Source: an uncultured Eubacteriales bacterium (lineage in GTDB: Bacteria > Bacillota > Clostridia > Oscillospirales > Acutalibacteraceae). Taken from it: a stretch of 11,796 bases of DNA. Shown piece by piece: positions 1-7,557 of this stretch (positions within the stretch are counted from its first letter, which is position 1; each line of letters starts with the position of its first letter). Under the pieces are notes generated by a model, which saw only the letters and a program-made list of their open reading frames with translations, did no database searches and was not told the DNA's origin. The DNA is taken from positions 1 to 11,796 of the forward strand of contig ONEU01000135.1 in the NCBI GenBank assembly GCA_900316925.1, given 5' to 3'. A program made the translations under genes and the position numbers.

Positions 1-127
1 GGGCGAAACGCTTAATGCTGCTCGGTTCCCCGCCTGACATGGTTCACGGTGCTCTGTCGCACAGCGCCTGCCCGACCGCATATCCAAATGTACGGATCTG
101 TCTTGTAATGCTGCTGAACAAATCAAC
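1..127 (-). ncRNA. ffs: Signal recognition particle RNA, 3' end cut by window edge
   Basis: On the minus strand, positions 38-18 read GTCAGG, then CGG, a GGAA tetraloop (29-26), CCG and AGCAG. This is the Ffh-binding domain IV hairpin of bacterial SRP RNA, including the asymmetric internal loop bases. The flanks, GAACCAT before it and CATTAAG after it, also match Firmicute SRP RNAs. The RNA pairs with Ffh and FtsY to target nascent membrane and secreted proteins. The 3' strand that should pair with the 5' GGGCAGGCG-like segment lies beyond position 1, so the gene is incomplete. The 5' end is set only from the promoter (-10 at 134-139, start near 127); processing may make the mature end shorter. 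I cannot tell whether it is the small or the large bacterial class. Confidence 0.88.
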
Positions 128-133
128 AAGCTT

Positions 134-162
134 ATTATACTATATCAGAGTCAAAAAATCAA
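134..162 (-). promoter_or_regulatory. Sigma-A-type promoter of the SRP RNA
   Basis: On the minus strand the -35 is TTGATT (162-157), the spacer is 17 bp and the -10 is a perfect TATAAT (139-134). The predicted start is near 127, just upstream of the SRP RNA core. The surrounding sequence is AT-rich, as expected for a strong stable-RNA promoter. Confidence 0.75.
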
Positions 163-210
163 TAATAATTTTTCAAATTTCGGTCAAATTTTACGGACAT
201 CCTTTCGGAA

Positions 211-239
211 AGGCTGTCAGAACCGTTTTCTCACAGCCT
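211..239 (-). terminator. Hairpin after the Ig-like gene, weak terminator candidate
   Basis: AGGCTGT and ACAGCCT are perfect inverted arms, and the intervening bases can extend the stem (AGAA with TTCT around an AACGG loop, one G-G mismatch). The hairpin starts about 17 bases after the stop of the Ig-like gene. On the minus strand it is followed only by TTTCC, so the U-tract is poor. It may end that transcript before the SRP RNA promoter. Confidence 0.4.
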
Positions 240-255
240 CCGATACGTTCCCGGC

Positions 256-1008
256 TTATTTCTTCACCGTAATGGTAAAATATTTCTTTGCTACATTCTC
301 CTCGACGTCCTTAACCTTCACACAGATCCGGTAAGTTGTCGCATTGAGGGGTTTGATGGGCGTTTCGGCGTCATCCGTATAACGGTGCACCGTTGTCCAC
401 TTCTGGCTGTCGTTTTTTTTATAGAACACCGCATAGGTGTAGTCACCCTTACCGCCTTCCGCCGCTGAGGTCACCGTCACACTCTCGCCTAATGTGATCT
501 CCTTGGAAGAGATTGTACAGAGGTTCTTCAGCTCATCGGTCTCCACGGCCTTGCCTTTGATCGTGAAGGGGATCGTCATCACGCCGGTATAGTTCCCAAC
601 GAAAGTGATCCGGGCATTTGCCTTGCCGGGCTTGTCGTTATCAATGTATTCCACATGATAGTCCACGCCCTCTTCCAGCGTCACCTCGCCGAACTTCACC
701 GCAACCTGCATGGTACAAGGCTCACCCTCGTACTCAAATTCCGTATTGTCCGCAAAAAAAGAGAGAGAACGTGCCGGCACGGGTTTGATCTCGAAGCTCC
801 TCTCGATCACGCCCTTGAATCTGCCCTTCCCCTTGATAAGGACATGAGCCGTTCCGACATTGACATTATCCGTAATCTCAACGTCAAAGTCCGTACCGCT
901 TTCGAGCACCTGATCACCAATATTCAAAGAAAAACGAGGGTTGATGGGACTGCCTGTATATATGTATGAGCTGTTCATAAAGCATGATGCCTCCACAATC
1001 TTCATCAT
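256..1008 (-). CDS. Ig-like surface-protein module without an export signal
   Basis: About 250 residues. Residues 15-76 and 79-150 are two copies of a beta-rich repeat common in clostridial surface proteins: Y-x-G near the start, a G-x-DF/DY-x-V-x-Y/I core, then G-A-x-I-x-G-x-G/N-Y/F-x-G-V and a closing F-x-I. Residues 160-250 form a third domain (SKEITLGESVTVTSA ... KVKDVEENVAKKYFTITVKK) that resembles triple-tyrosine or Ig-type domains of Ruminococcus exoproteins. Such modules are normally the C-terminal part of large secreted proteins, but no signal peptide, membrane segment or catalytic domain is visible. I chose the ATG at 1008 because AAAGGA lies 6 bases upstream, and because the longer frame starting at 1125 begins upstream of the predicted transcript start. 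It may be a remnant of a larger gene; its role is unknown. Confidence 0.75.
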   Translation of the reverse strand: MMKIVEASCFMNSSYIYTGSPINPRFSLNIGDQVLESGTDFDVEITDNVNVGTAHVLIKGKGRFKGVIERSFEIKPVPARSLSFFADNTEFEYEGEPCTMQVAVKFGEVTLEEGVDYHVEYIDNDKPGKANARITFVGNYTGVMTIPFTIKGKAVETDELKNLCTISSKEITLGESVTVTSAAEGGKGDYTYAVFYKKNDSQKWTTVHRYTDDAETPIKPLNATTYRICVKVKDVEENVAKKYFTITVKK

Positions 1009-1113
1009 ACCATTTCCTTTGAGTGCAGGCAGCAATGCTGCCGCACCGGAAATAGTGTCAAAAAGCACCGATCCTGAAAGGACCTGGATGATCCCTCCAT
1101 TTTCAGCGATTGT

Positions 1114-1142
1114 ATTATAACACATCCATTTTGATTTGTCAT
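1114..1142 (-). promoter_or_regulatory. Strong extended -10 promoter of the Ig-like gene
   Basis: On the minus strand ATGACA (1142-1137) is separated by 17 bp from TATAAT (1119-1114), which is preceded by TGT and so forms an extended TGnTATAAT. Transcription would start near 1107 and leave a leader of about 100 bases. That leader contains GGCAGC-ATT-GCTGCC, a perfect small hairpin, shortly before the ribosome binding site. Confidence 0.75.
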
Positions 1143-1322
1143 GTCACCGAAAAGTAAAACATTGTGCAATTTGTACAGGATACCATGGAATTATTTTTTC
1201 CCGAAGCAGAAGCAAACAGAAAAATCATCCGGTTTTCAGCGGTTCTGACAGGTTCCTTCACCTTTCTGTCTGATTTCCCGCCAGAAACTTTGTGCAAAAG
1301 TACAGAATTTCGCTGTTGTATC

Positions 1323-2456
1323 TCAGCTGTCGTACTCACCGTATTCACAGCCGATCCGGTCGGCTTCGATATCATCCGCCAGCTCCAGACCGGTCAGATG
1401 CTTTTTATACAGCCGGATGCGTCCTTTGCCGTTCCCGCCGTTCCACAGACGGTTGTGACGTTTGCTGCCGTCGGGCGCTTCATAGTTGACCAACAGCATA
1501 TCCTTCTTCCGGCAGCGGACATCACATACCATAATCGCTTTGTAATTCTCCTGGCGCACATACCACACGATCTCGTCCCCGGTTTCCTTGGCACGGAACT
1601 GCGTCCGGGGCAGCATCCAGAATTTCGAAAAATTGAACTCGTATTCCTCACCCTCGTGATAGAACGCCCCCAGCAGCTTGCGGGGCAGCGGTACGCAATA
1701 CACCTTCGGCTTTCCGCCGCCGATGTCAAACACGCTGTTGCGAAGCTCCTCTCCGGTGAGACGGCTCCTCATACTGCACGAAGACAGCCATATCCACGGA
1801 CTCGTGAAGCCTCTGCCCCAATTTTTATCCGCATAGCCGTAGGAGGTTTCCGGCGTGACACGGTAGGTCTCTCCGTTGCAGGTCACCGTACCGGAATACA
1901 GGGTCTTCATCCCCTCGGCGTGCCAGTACATTTCAAAGGCTTTGATCGCACGGCAGATGCTGCCTGCCCCATACCCCACATGAAATGCAATCTTCTTATC
2001 CAGTTTCAGGTCCCAGGACATCTCTCCGGCATCACAAAGATACTCGGGGTGAGCCTTCACCTGCTCCTCCGTCACCGAAACGCTCCCCCTCAACCGGAAA
2101 TCCGATGCAAAGCAGTTGCCGGCAGCCACATAATAGGGAGCTTTCCCGTGCACCCTCACCTGTCGGATCCCGAAAAAGCGGTGCAGCTGACAGTGATCCT
2201 CTCCCCAACACCCTGCCTTGACCATCAGATAAGACGGGCGGATGCCGCGGCGCTTATTCTCGGGGAGCTGTCCGAATACAGGCTCCTTTCTCCCCAACGC
2301 CGGGTTGCATAAAAAGTATTCGATGAAGAACGCCTTGTCCTCACCCGTTTTTTCGTTTCTTGCCGTAAAGGAGTGCCACCACCAGTCATAGCCCTTCCTG
2401 CTGAAACTGCCGGTGAGCATCATGCCGTTGCGTGTTTTATCCTGTCGGTTGAACAT
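1323..2456 (-). CDS. Tocopherol cyclase-like protein
   Basis: 377 residues. The sequence fits the tocopherol cyclase-like family (PF14249): an N-terminal F-x-R-K-G-Y-D-W-W-W-H segment, MSWDLKL at 146-152, HVGYGAG, then YGYADKNWGRGF at 206-217 followed by SPWIWLSS. That Y-x-D-K-N-W-G stretch is the family hallmark in plant VTE1 and its bacterial homologues. The plant enzyme closes the chromanol ring of vitamin E. An anaerobic Firmicute is not expected to make tocopherol, so the substrate here is unknown; binding or modifying a lipid or isoprenoid is only a guess. The start at 2456 is preferred over the ATG at 2474 because GAGGAG sits 6-7 bases before it, while the upstream ATG has no ribosome site. 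It follows the MreB-family gene by about 20 bases and is probably cotranscribed. No clear terminator follows. Confidence 0.85.
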   Translation of the reverse strand: MFNRQDKTRNGMMLTGSFSRKGYDWWWHSFTARNEKTGEDKAFFIEYFLCNPALGRKEPVFGQLPENKRRGIRPSYLMVKAGCWGEDHCQLHRFFGIRQVRVHGKAPYYVAAGNCFASDFRLRGSVSVTEEQVKAHPEYLCDAGEMSWDLKLDKKIAFHVGYGAGSICRAIKAFEMYWHAEGMKTLYSGTVTCNGETYRVTPETSYGYADKNWGRGFTSPWIWLSSCSMRSRLTGEELRNSVFDIGGGKPKVYCVPLPRKLLGAFYHEGEEYEFNFSKFWMLPRTQFRAKETGDEIVWYVRQENYKAIMVCDVRCRKKDMLLVNYEAPDGSKRHNRLWNGGNGKGRIRLYKKHLTGLELADDIEADRIGCEYGEYDS

Positions 2457-2477
2457 CCCGCTCCTCCTCTGCATCCG

Positions 2478-3500
2478 TCAATAATGATCGGTGATCGGAT
2501 TGATGCCGCCTCTGTCGGGCTTGCTGAGCAGATCAATGTATTTGATTGCCTCTCCGCAGCCAAGCACCACACAATTATCGGGCTGATCGGCGATCGTGAC
2601 CTTCAGCTCCGTCGCAATGCGGATCAGTGTATCAATCCCCGCCACCTGTGAACCGCCGCCTGTCAGGATAATGCCGTCCGAATAGATATCACCGATCAGT
2701 TCGGGCGGCGTTTCCTCCAGAATATCCTGGATATTGGAAACAATCGTCTCCGCCGTTTCACGCAGCGGCTCGACCATCTCATTTGCCTCCAGATCGACCC
2801 ACATCGGCATTCCCGTAATCAGGTTCCGTCCCTTGATACGGTGCCTTGCGCTGATGATGCCGGGCACAACGCAGCCGATCTTCATCTTTGCTTCCTCCGC
2901 CATCCGCTTGCCGATCAGCATATTATACCGGCGCTTCACATACTTGATGATTTCTTCGTCCATCACATTGCCTGCCTGCTTGATGGAGCGTGACACCGCA
3001 ATGCCGCTCAGGGAAATGACGGCCATATCCGTCGTACCGCCGCCGATATCCACCACAAACGATCCGTGCGGGCTGCTGATATCAATTCCCGCACCCATAG
3101 CGGCAGCGACAGGCTCCTCGATCAGACAGACCTTGCGGATCCCCGCACCGCTGATGGCATTGACCACGGCACGTTTTTCCACCTCGGTGATATCACTCGG
3201 CACACACGCCACAGCCCTCGGCATCCCGATACGCGAGGAGATGACTCCCTTCAGAAAGCTGGAGATCATTGCCTCTACCAGACCGAAATCGGAGATAACG
3301 CCGCCGTTGAGCGGAAAAACCGCATCCATGCGGGAAGAGGTCCTTCCCAGCATCATGTAGGCCTCCTGTCCCACCGCCATGATATTTTCATTATCCAGAT
3401 TGATCGTGATAACCGACGGTTCATCGACGACAATTCCCTTATGCGGCAGGAAAATCCTTGTTCTCGACGTACCCAGATCAATTGCTACATCCAATGCCAT
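2478..3500 (-). CDS. mreB: MreB/Mbl-family cell-shape actin
   Basis: 340 residues from the ATG at 3500, the usual family length. Actin-fold signatures appear in order: phosphate 1 (AIDLGTSRTRIFL, residues 6-18), the connecting IEEPVAAAMG (127-136), phosphate 2 (VDIGGGTTD, 150-158) and the adenosine motif (ILTGGGSQ, 278-285). MreB homologues polymerise under the membrane and guide the peptidoglycan elongation machinery. No mreC, mreD or rod genes are adjacent, so this may be the stand-alone paralogue type (Mbl or MreBH); the symbol is therefore approximate. An in-frame GTG at 3512 gives four extra residues, but the only ribosome-site-like GAAAGG touches it directly. From the ATG at 3500 that site is about 12 bases away, which is long but workable. 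It leads a two-gene unit with the tocopherol cyclase-like gene. Confidence 0.93.
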   Translation of the reverse strand: MALDVAIDLGTSRTRIFLPHKGIVVDEPSVITINLDNENIMAVGQEAYMMLGRTSSRMDAVFPLNGGVISDFGLVEAMISSFLKGVISSRIGMPRAVACVPSDITEVEKRAVVNAISGAGIRKVCLIEEPVAAAMGAGIDISSPHGSFVVDIGGGTTDMAVISLSGIAVSRSIKQAGNVMDEEIIKYVKRRYNMLIGKRMAEEAKMKIGCVVPGIISARHRIKGRNLITGMPMWVDLEANEMVEPLRETAETIVSNIQDILEETPPELIGDIYSDGIILTGGGSQVAGIDTLIRIATELKVTIADQPDNCVVLGCGEAIKYIDLLSKPDRGGINPITDHY

Positions 3501-3580
3501 ATATCCATACACCCTTTCACGGCTGCTGTATCTTTCAGCCGAACAAAAGCCATGACAGCTCTTCCTGTTTTACATGAACT

Positions 3581-3609
3581 ATTATATTACATTATTCTTC
3601 CCAATTCAA
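3581..3609 (-). promoter_or_regulatory. Promoter of the mreB unit
   Basis: On the minus strand TTGAAT (3609-3604), a 17-bp spacer and a perfect TATAAT (3586-3581). The -35 box overlaps the comFC stop codon (3608-3606), so the two transcription units are packed without a separate terminator. The leader would be about 75 bases. Confidence 0.75.
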
Positions 3610-4250
3610 GCAAAATTACCGGAAATCGAAGCCGTCACACACAGCACTTTTTCAGCGCCGCTTTTTTTCAGCAGGCGGCAGCACTCTCCCAGGGTGTAAC
3701 CGGTGGTGCAGATATCATCCACCAGCAGCACGGTGCTCCCCTGCAGCTTTTCCTCCTGCAGCGGTGCAAATAATCCCTCTACGTTCTTTTTTCTGTCTTC
3801 CTTGTCCAGACTGTGCTGCGGCGGACGGTCCAGACACTTTGCCAGCAGTTTCTCGTATGGGACCTCCATGAGGTTGGAAAGCTCCTTTGACAGCAGCTCC
3901 GCCTGATTATACCCCCGCTCCCGGATGACCTTCTTCCGCATCGGCACTGCGGTAATATAGGTGAACGTCTCTTCTCCGTAACACTCCCGTACCGCCGAAA
4001 ACATATATTTTCCTATGCTTTTGGCATTGAATCTCATAGACTTGAATTTCAGATCAAGAATTGCATCCCTGACCCCGCATTCATAGACAAAGGGTGCCAC
4101 ACACATCTCCCCTGTGGGGAGGTTCCGATGATAAGCGCTCTTCGCAAACCCGCTCCGGCATTCATCACACTCGGTCTGACGGATGCCGATCAGCCTTCTG
4201 CAATACGGACAGAAATGCGGAAAAAAGACTGCAAGCAGCGTTTCAAGCAT
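3606..4250 (-). CDS. comFC: ComFC-type phosphoribosyltransferase-like protein
   Basis: 214 residues. A four-cysteine zinc ribbon (CPYC at 14-17, CDEC at 28-31) precedes a phosphoribosyltransferase fold. The PRPP-loop signature VLLVDDICTTG is at 174-184, with the family motifs RGYNQAELL (112-120) and RPPQHSLDKEDRKKNV (142-157). ComFC/GntX proteins are needed for DNA uptake or its later processing in competent bacteria and bind phosphoribosyl compounds; the exact reaction is not settled. The start is supported by AGGAG 8 bases upstream. That site lies inside the final codons of recD2, whose stop is only 4 bases away, so the two genes form an operon and are probably translationally coupled. Pairing a DNA-uptake factor with a RecD-type helicase fits a shared role in handling single-stranded DNA. 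Confidence 0.93.
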   Translation of the reverse strand: MLETLLAVFFPHFCPYCRRLIGIRQTECDECRSGFAKSAYHRNLPTGEMCVAPFVYECGVRDAILDLKFKSMRFNAKSIGKYMFSAVRECYGEETFTYITAVPMRKKVIRERGYNQAELLSKELSNLMEVPYEKLLAKCLDRPPQHSLDKEDRKKNVEGLFAPLQEEKLQGSTVLLVDDICTTGYTLGECCRLLKKSGAEKVLCVTASISGNFA

Positions 4251-4254
4251 CCTG

Positions 4255-6456
4255 TCAGCTCCTCTCCAGAAATTCCTTCAGACCTGAATAGCGCATGGTC
4301 TTTTTATTGTTATCCACCATTGCTTTGAGCGTTGATAGGTTCCCCACCAGGATCAGCAGCTTTTTGGCTCTGGTCACGGCGGTATAGAGCAGGTTCCGAT
4401 AATAGAGCTGGGGCGGCCCGTAGTACATCGGCATAACGACTGCCGTAAATTCGTTGCCCTGACTTTTATGGACGGTGGTGGCATAGGCTAATTCGAGATC
4501 GAGCAGGGATTCACTGTCATAGATCACCCATCGGTCATCATAGCGGATACACGCGGTTTTAGCGGCCTTATTGATCTCCTCCACCACACCGATATCACCG
4601 TTATACACGCCGCCGCCCTCTGTTCCGTCATTCTTTGTCCAGAACAGATCATAATTGTTTTTCGTCTGCATGACCTTATCCCCCACCCGCAGGGTATACA
4701 CCGGAAGCTGCAGCTCCTGACGGGGATTGGTTTGCGGATTGAGCACCTGCTGCAGCCGTTTATTCATATCGGTCACACCAAGCTCTCCCTTTCTGCCCGG
4801 ACACAGCACCTGGATATCCGAAAATGCCGAATACCCATAGGATGCAGGCAGACGTCTGCTGCAAAGATCAACAATCGTAGCGGCGATCTTTTCACGTTCC
4901 GGACACGTCATAAAGAAGAAATCGCTGTCGGTACGGGTAACCTCCGGCATCTGTCCGTGGACAATACGGTGGGCATTCGTGACGATCAGACTCTTCATGG
5001 ACTGACGGAAGATTTCCGTGAGCTGTACCACCGGTATCTTGCCGGATGCGATCAGATCACCAAGCACATTGCCCGCTCCCACCGACGGAAGCTGGTCGCT
5101 GTCGCCTACCATGACCAGCCGGCAGCCAAGCGGCAATGCCCGCATTACCCCCTCCAGCAAGGAAACATCCACCATGGACAGTTCATCCAGGATCAGGGCA
5201 TCGCAGTCAAGCAGATTCCGCTCATTGCGCTTGAAAACCGGGCGGTCATTCTGATTCCATTCCACCTCCAGCAGACGGTGGATGGTCTTTGCTTCACAGC
5301 CTGTCACCTCTGACATTCTCTGTGCCGCACGTCCGGTAGGCGCCGCCAGGGATACCTTGATGCCGGACTGCTTGTACAAAGCGATTATCGCATTCAGCGT
5401 CGTTGTCTTGCCGGTGCCGGGACCTCCGGTGAGGATCAGCAGGCCGCCCGACATTGCCTCAATGATGGCACGTCTCTGGAGCGTGGCATATTGGATATGC
5501 TGTTCCTTCTCAAAGGTATCGAGAGCCAGTTCTACTCCCGTGATACGATCCGGCGGGAACTGCAGCATCATGGCAACAAGTTCTGCTGCGTAGCTTTCGC
5601 TCCGGTACAGCGCCGGCAGGAACACAAAGTCCTTCTCTCCGATCCTGTCCGGTATCAGACCGCCTTCCAGAAGAAGATTTTCCAGGACTTCCCGCACCTT
5701 GTCCTCGTCGAGCTTGAGAAAAGTGGACGTCACCGACAGCAGCTTTTCCTTCGGCAGACAGGTATGGCCGTTGCCGGAATTATAGGTGATGATATAGATC
5801 AGTCCCGCACGGATACGGCATTGGTCATCGGCAGGTTTATTCAGCGTGGCGGCGATCGCATCTGCCCTGTCAAAGGAGACATTCACGTTATTCTCACAGA
5901 GGATATAGGGATCCTGTTCGATCAGATGAATTGCCTCCGCACCGAACGCCTTCCAGATCCTGACGGCCTCCTGCGTAGAGATATGGAACTTTTCCAGATA
6001 GAGCATGACCTCCCGCATTCCGAAGGCCTTGCGCACCTCCGCACTCAGCATCCTGGCCTTTTCCGTGGAAATCCCCTTGATCTCCACCAGGCGCTCCGGT
6101 TCGTTCTGAATGATCTCGAGCGTTTTCTCTCCGAAGGCATCCACCAGGCGCCGGGCGGTTGCTCTGCCGATCCCCTTTATCGCTCCCGAGGAAAGATATT
6201 TCAGGATACTCCCGGAGCTGGAGGGCATAAACTGCTCATAATACTCAAACGCAAACTGTTCTCCGTAATTCGTATGAGTTTTCCAGTTGCCGATCAGCTT
6301 CAGTTCATCACCGATACTGACGTCCGACATCATTCCGACCGCCGTTGTCGTTACCCCGTCGCTCAGTACCGTCATCACGGTGTAGCCGTTTGTCCCGTTC
6401 CGGTATATGATCTCTTCTACTGTCCCGCAAAGCTGCAGCATTTCTTTCTCCGCCAT
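4255..6456 (-). CDS. recD2: RecD2-type ATP-dependent DNA helicase
   Basis: 733 residues, the normal size for the stand-alone RecD2 family (not the RecBCD subunit). Residue numbers below count from the ATG at 6462, two codons upstream. An N-terminal OB-like region (about 8-80) is followed by helix-hairpin-helix motifs (IKGIGRATARRL, 95-106; VEIKGISTEKA, 126-136). The superfamily 1B helicase motifs are Walker A GGPGTGKT (346-353), Walker B LILDELSM (423-430), GDSDQLPSVGAG (453-464), LTEIFRQS (481-488), GDKVMQTKNNYD (594-605), ATTVHKSQGNEF (661-672) and LLYTAVTRAKK (681-691). RecD2 unwinds DNA 5' to 3' and contributes to repair and fork protection. The start at 6456 is preferred because GGGAG lies 7 bases upstream, whereas for the ATG at 6462 it is only 1 base away. 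It leads an operon with comFC. Confidence 0.96.
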   Translation of the reverse strand: MAEKEMLQLCGTVEEIIYRNGTNGYTVMTVLSDGVTTTAVGMMSDVSIGDELKLIGNWKTHTNYGEQFAFEYYEQFMPSSSGSILKYLSSGAIKGIGRATARRLVDAFGEKTLEIIQNEPERLVEIKGISTEKARMLSAEVRKAFGMREVMLYLEKFHISTQEAVRIWKAFGAEAIHLIEQDPYILCENNVNVSFDRADAIAATLNKPADDQCRIRAGLIYIITYNSGNGHTCLPKEKLLSVTSTFLKLDEDKVREVLENLLLEGGLIPDRIGEKDFVFLPALYRSESYAAELVAMMLQFPPDRITGVELALDTFEKEQHIQYATLQRRAIIEAMSGGLLILTGGPGTGKTTTLNAIIALYKQSGIKVSLAAPTGRAAQRMSEVTGCEAKTIHRLLEVEWNQNDRPVFKRNERNLLDCDALILDELSMVDVSLLEGVMRALPLGCRLVMVGDSDQLPSVGAGNVLGDLIASGKIPVVQLTEIFRQSMKSLIVTNAHRIVHGQMPEVTRTDSDFFFMTCPEREKIAATIVDLCSRRLPASYGYSAFSDIQVLCPGRKGELGVTDMNKRLQQVLNPQTNPRQELQLPVYTLRVGDKVMQTKNNYDLFWTKNDGTEGGGVYNGDIGVVEEINKAAKTACIRYDDRWVIYDSESLLDLELAYATTVHKSQGNEFTAVVMPMYYGPPQLYYRNLLYTAVTRAKKLLILVGNLSTLKAMVDNNKKTMRYSGLKEFLERS

Positions 6457-6488
6457 AACCATTCTCCCACAAATTTCATTCTTCCTAT

Positions 6489-6517
6489 AGTTTACGCCAT
6501 CTTCCCTCCATTGTCAA
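6489..6517 (-). promoter_or_regulatory. Promoter of recD2-comFC
   Basis: On the minus strand a perfect TTGACA (6517-6512), 17-bp spacer and TAAACT (6494-6489). The -35 box is only 8 bp from the left direct repeat that flanks mobile-like repeat copy A, so that insertion sits immediately upstream of this promoter. Confidence 0.65.
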
Positions 6518-6525
6518 CGACGGCG

Positions 6526-6737
6526 GCACAGAGCCCACGGATTTCAGTTTTCCATGCCAGTTCCCAGGGAAAACCTTTTTCTGGCGAAAAAAGGTTTTCC
6601 CCGGACCCCTTTCCAAAATTCGCTGAGGGATAAAACTTGCCGCAATCAGTAAACATTCACTTCTCGTCGTAGTTGACGAAGCATTTGCATGGACTTTCGG
6701 GCAAGGTTTTTCAAAATTGATTTCCATGCACAGAGCC
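6526..6737 (+). repeat. Dispersed repeat copy A with flanking 10-bp direct repeats
   Basis: The element proper spans 6536-6727, about 192 bp. It begins CACGGATTTC and ends GATTTCCAT, imperfect terminal inverted repeats. It is flanked by an exact 10-bp direct repeat, GCACAGAGCC, at 6526-6535 and 6728-6737, which looks like a target-site duplication. Positions 6564-6627 are identical over 64 bp to copy C in inverted orientation. Inside, GGGAAAACCTTTTT pairs with AAAAAGGTTTTCCC (6567-6601) and a second short hairpin surrounds GTTGACGAAG. No convincing protein is encoded. This is the profile of a non-autonomous, MITE-like element; which transposase would move it is unknown. Confidence 0.8.
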
Positions 6738-6772
6738 TGCGCACCCTTGTCACGCTTTCGTTCGCTGGCGCT
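6728..6772 (+). repeat. Second short repeat family, copy 1
   Basis: About 45 bp beginning GCACAGAGCCTGCGC and ending with a CACGCT-TTCGTTCGCT-GGCGCT segment. It matches 7762-7805 at most positions, with a one-base gap. Its first ten bases are the right-hand direct repeat flanking copy A, which suggests that copy A inserted at the edge of this older repeat. Confidence 0.55.
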
Positions 6773-6826
6773 GACGAGCTAAGATCAGTCATATACACGT
6801 CAGGGGTGTACAGACTTTGAACAGGC

Positions 6827-6861
6827 AAAAAAACGGTTTGTCGTATCATGGACAAACCGTT
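6827..6861 (-). terminator. Rho-independent terminator of folT
   Basis: On the minus strand a perfect 11-bp stem, AACGGTTTGTC with GACAAACCGTT, encloses an 8-base loop and is followed by a run of seven T. It lies 10 bases after the folT stop codon. It insulates the folate transporter transcript from the repeat cluster and recD2. Confidence 0.93.
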
Positions 6862-6871
6862 GTTACCTGCA

Positions 6872-7486
6872 TTATTCTTTGGAATCATTCACTTGTTTCT
6901 TGCGGGAGGCCGTTCCTAAGGCCATCGCGGGAGATAACTTGCGGAACAGTCGGATACTGTCCATGGCTTTGAGCATGGGCGGGATCAATGCAAGCTCGAT
7001 CACCGTCAGGATCACTACCTGCCAGATTCTCATGGCTACCTTTGTGAAATAGAACTCGATAAACATCGTATCCTGAGAATTATACATCAACAGGGAGATC
7101 CAGATCGTGTTGATAAACAGACTGACGATGAACTGGGTAATGCACACGGAGAGCAGCACTCTGGGGAAACTCCTGCTTTTATGCAGAAACAGACCGAAAA
7201 TCACGCCTGTAAGTGCATACGTCAGGGTGATGGGCGGGTACCAGGCTCCCACCGGATGGATGATGCAGCTCAGGATATCGCCGACACCCGCCACCAATGC
7301 ACCGCCCACCGCGCCGTATAATCTCGCTGCGATCACCACAGGGATAAAGGACAGGCTGATCTTGATGGTAGCGGTGTGGATTTCCAGCAGTCCGAGAACC
7401 GCCTGCGCTGCCATCAGAATTGCGAGTACCGCTATCGTCAGAGCAGAGCTCTTGAGATTGACCTTACTTTTGTTTTGTTCTGTCAT
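6872..7486 (-). CDS. folT: Folate ECF transporter substrate-binding subunit
   Basis: 204 residues, membrane protein. Five or six hydrophobic segments follow an N-terminal ALTIAVLAILMAAQAVLG helix, then IKISLSFIPVVIAARLYG and GGALVAGVGDILSCIIHP. This pattern is typical of ECF-type S-components, and the family most like it is FolT. It would capture folates at the membrane and pair with a shared EcfA/EcfA'/EcfT energising module that is not encoded in this window, as usual for group II ECF systems. The start is fixed by an ideal AAGGAGG 7 bases before the ATG. The leader (7487-7675) carries a THF-riboswitch-like structure, which independently supports the folate assignment. The gene is monocistronic, between its own promoter and a strong terminator. 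Confidence 0.88.
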   Translation of the reverse strand: MTEQNKSKVNLKSSALTIAVLAILMAAQAVLGLLEIHTATIKISLSFIPVVIAARLYGAVGGALVAGVGDILSCIIHPVGAWYPPITLTYALTGVIFGLFLHKSRSFPRVLLSVCITQFIVSLFINTIWISLLMYNSQDTMFIEFYFTKVAMRIWQVVILTVIELALIPPMLKAMDSIRLFRKLSPAMALGTASRKKQVNDSKE

Positions 7487-7492
7487 AAAAAA

Positions 7493-7557
7493 ACCTCCTT
7501 ATCTTACAGATTCGCTGTAATAATAAGAAGGTCAGCTCTTGGTATTATTAGACAGCG
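7493..7557 (-). promoter_or_regulatory. folT leader expression platform that can mask the ribosome site
   Basis: Two competing helices can be drawn. In one, CGCTGT-CT-AATAATA (7557-7543) pairs with TATTATTACAGCG (7525-7513), leaving only a two-base bulge. In the other, ACCTTCTTAT (7532-7523) pairs over ten bases, one of them a U-G wobble, with ATAAGGAGGT (7502-7493), which is the folT ribosome binding site. The two share bases 7523-7525. The first helix also uses CTGT (7555-7552), the 3' strand of aptamer P1. Ligand binding that locks P1 would therefore favour masking of the ribosome site, giving a translational OFF switch. The pairings are seen in the sequence; the switching direction is inferred. 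Confidence 0.6.

Noticed and set aside
1139..1375. 78-codon minus-strand frame after the tocopherol cyclase-like gene
   Set aside because: It overlaps that gene's 3' end in another frame, shows no domain and covers the promoter of the next gene.
1164..2312. Plus-strand open frame of 382 codons opposite the tocopherol cyclase-like gene
   Set aside because: It is antisense to a gene with clear family motifs and a good ribosome site, and its own translation shows no domain.
5491..6633. Plus-strand open frame of 380 codons opposite recD2
   Set aside because: It mirrors recD2 codon structure, has no recognisable domain and runs into repeat copy A.
6485..6888. Short minus-strand frames inside repeat copy A and over the folT terminator
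   Set aside because: They translate the dispersed repeat and a terminator; similar peptides appear in copies B and C only because the DNA is repeated.
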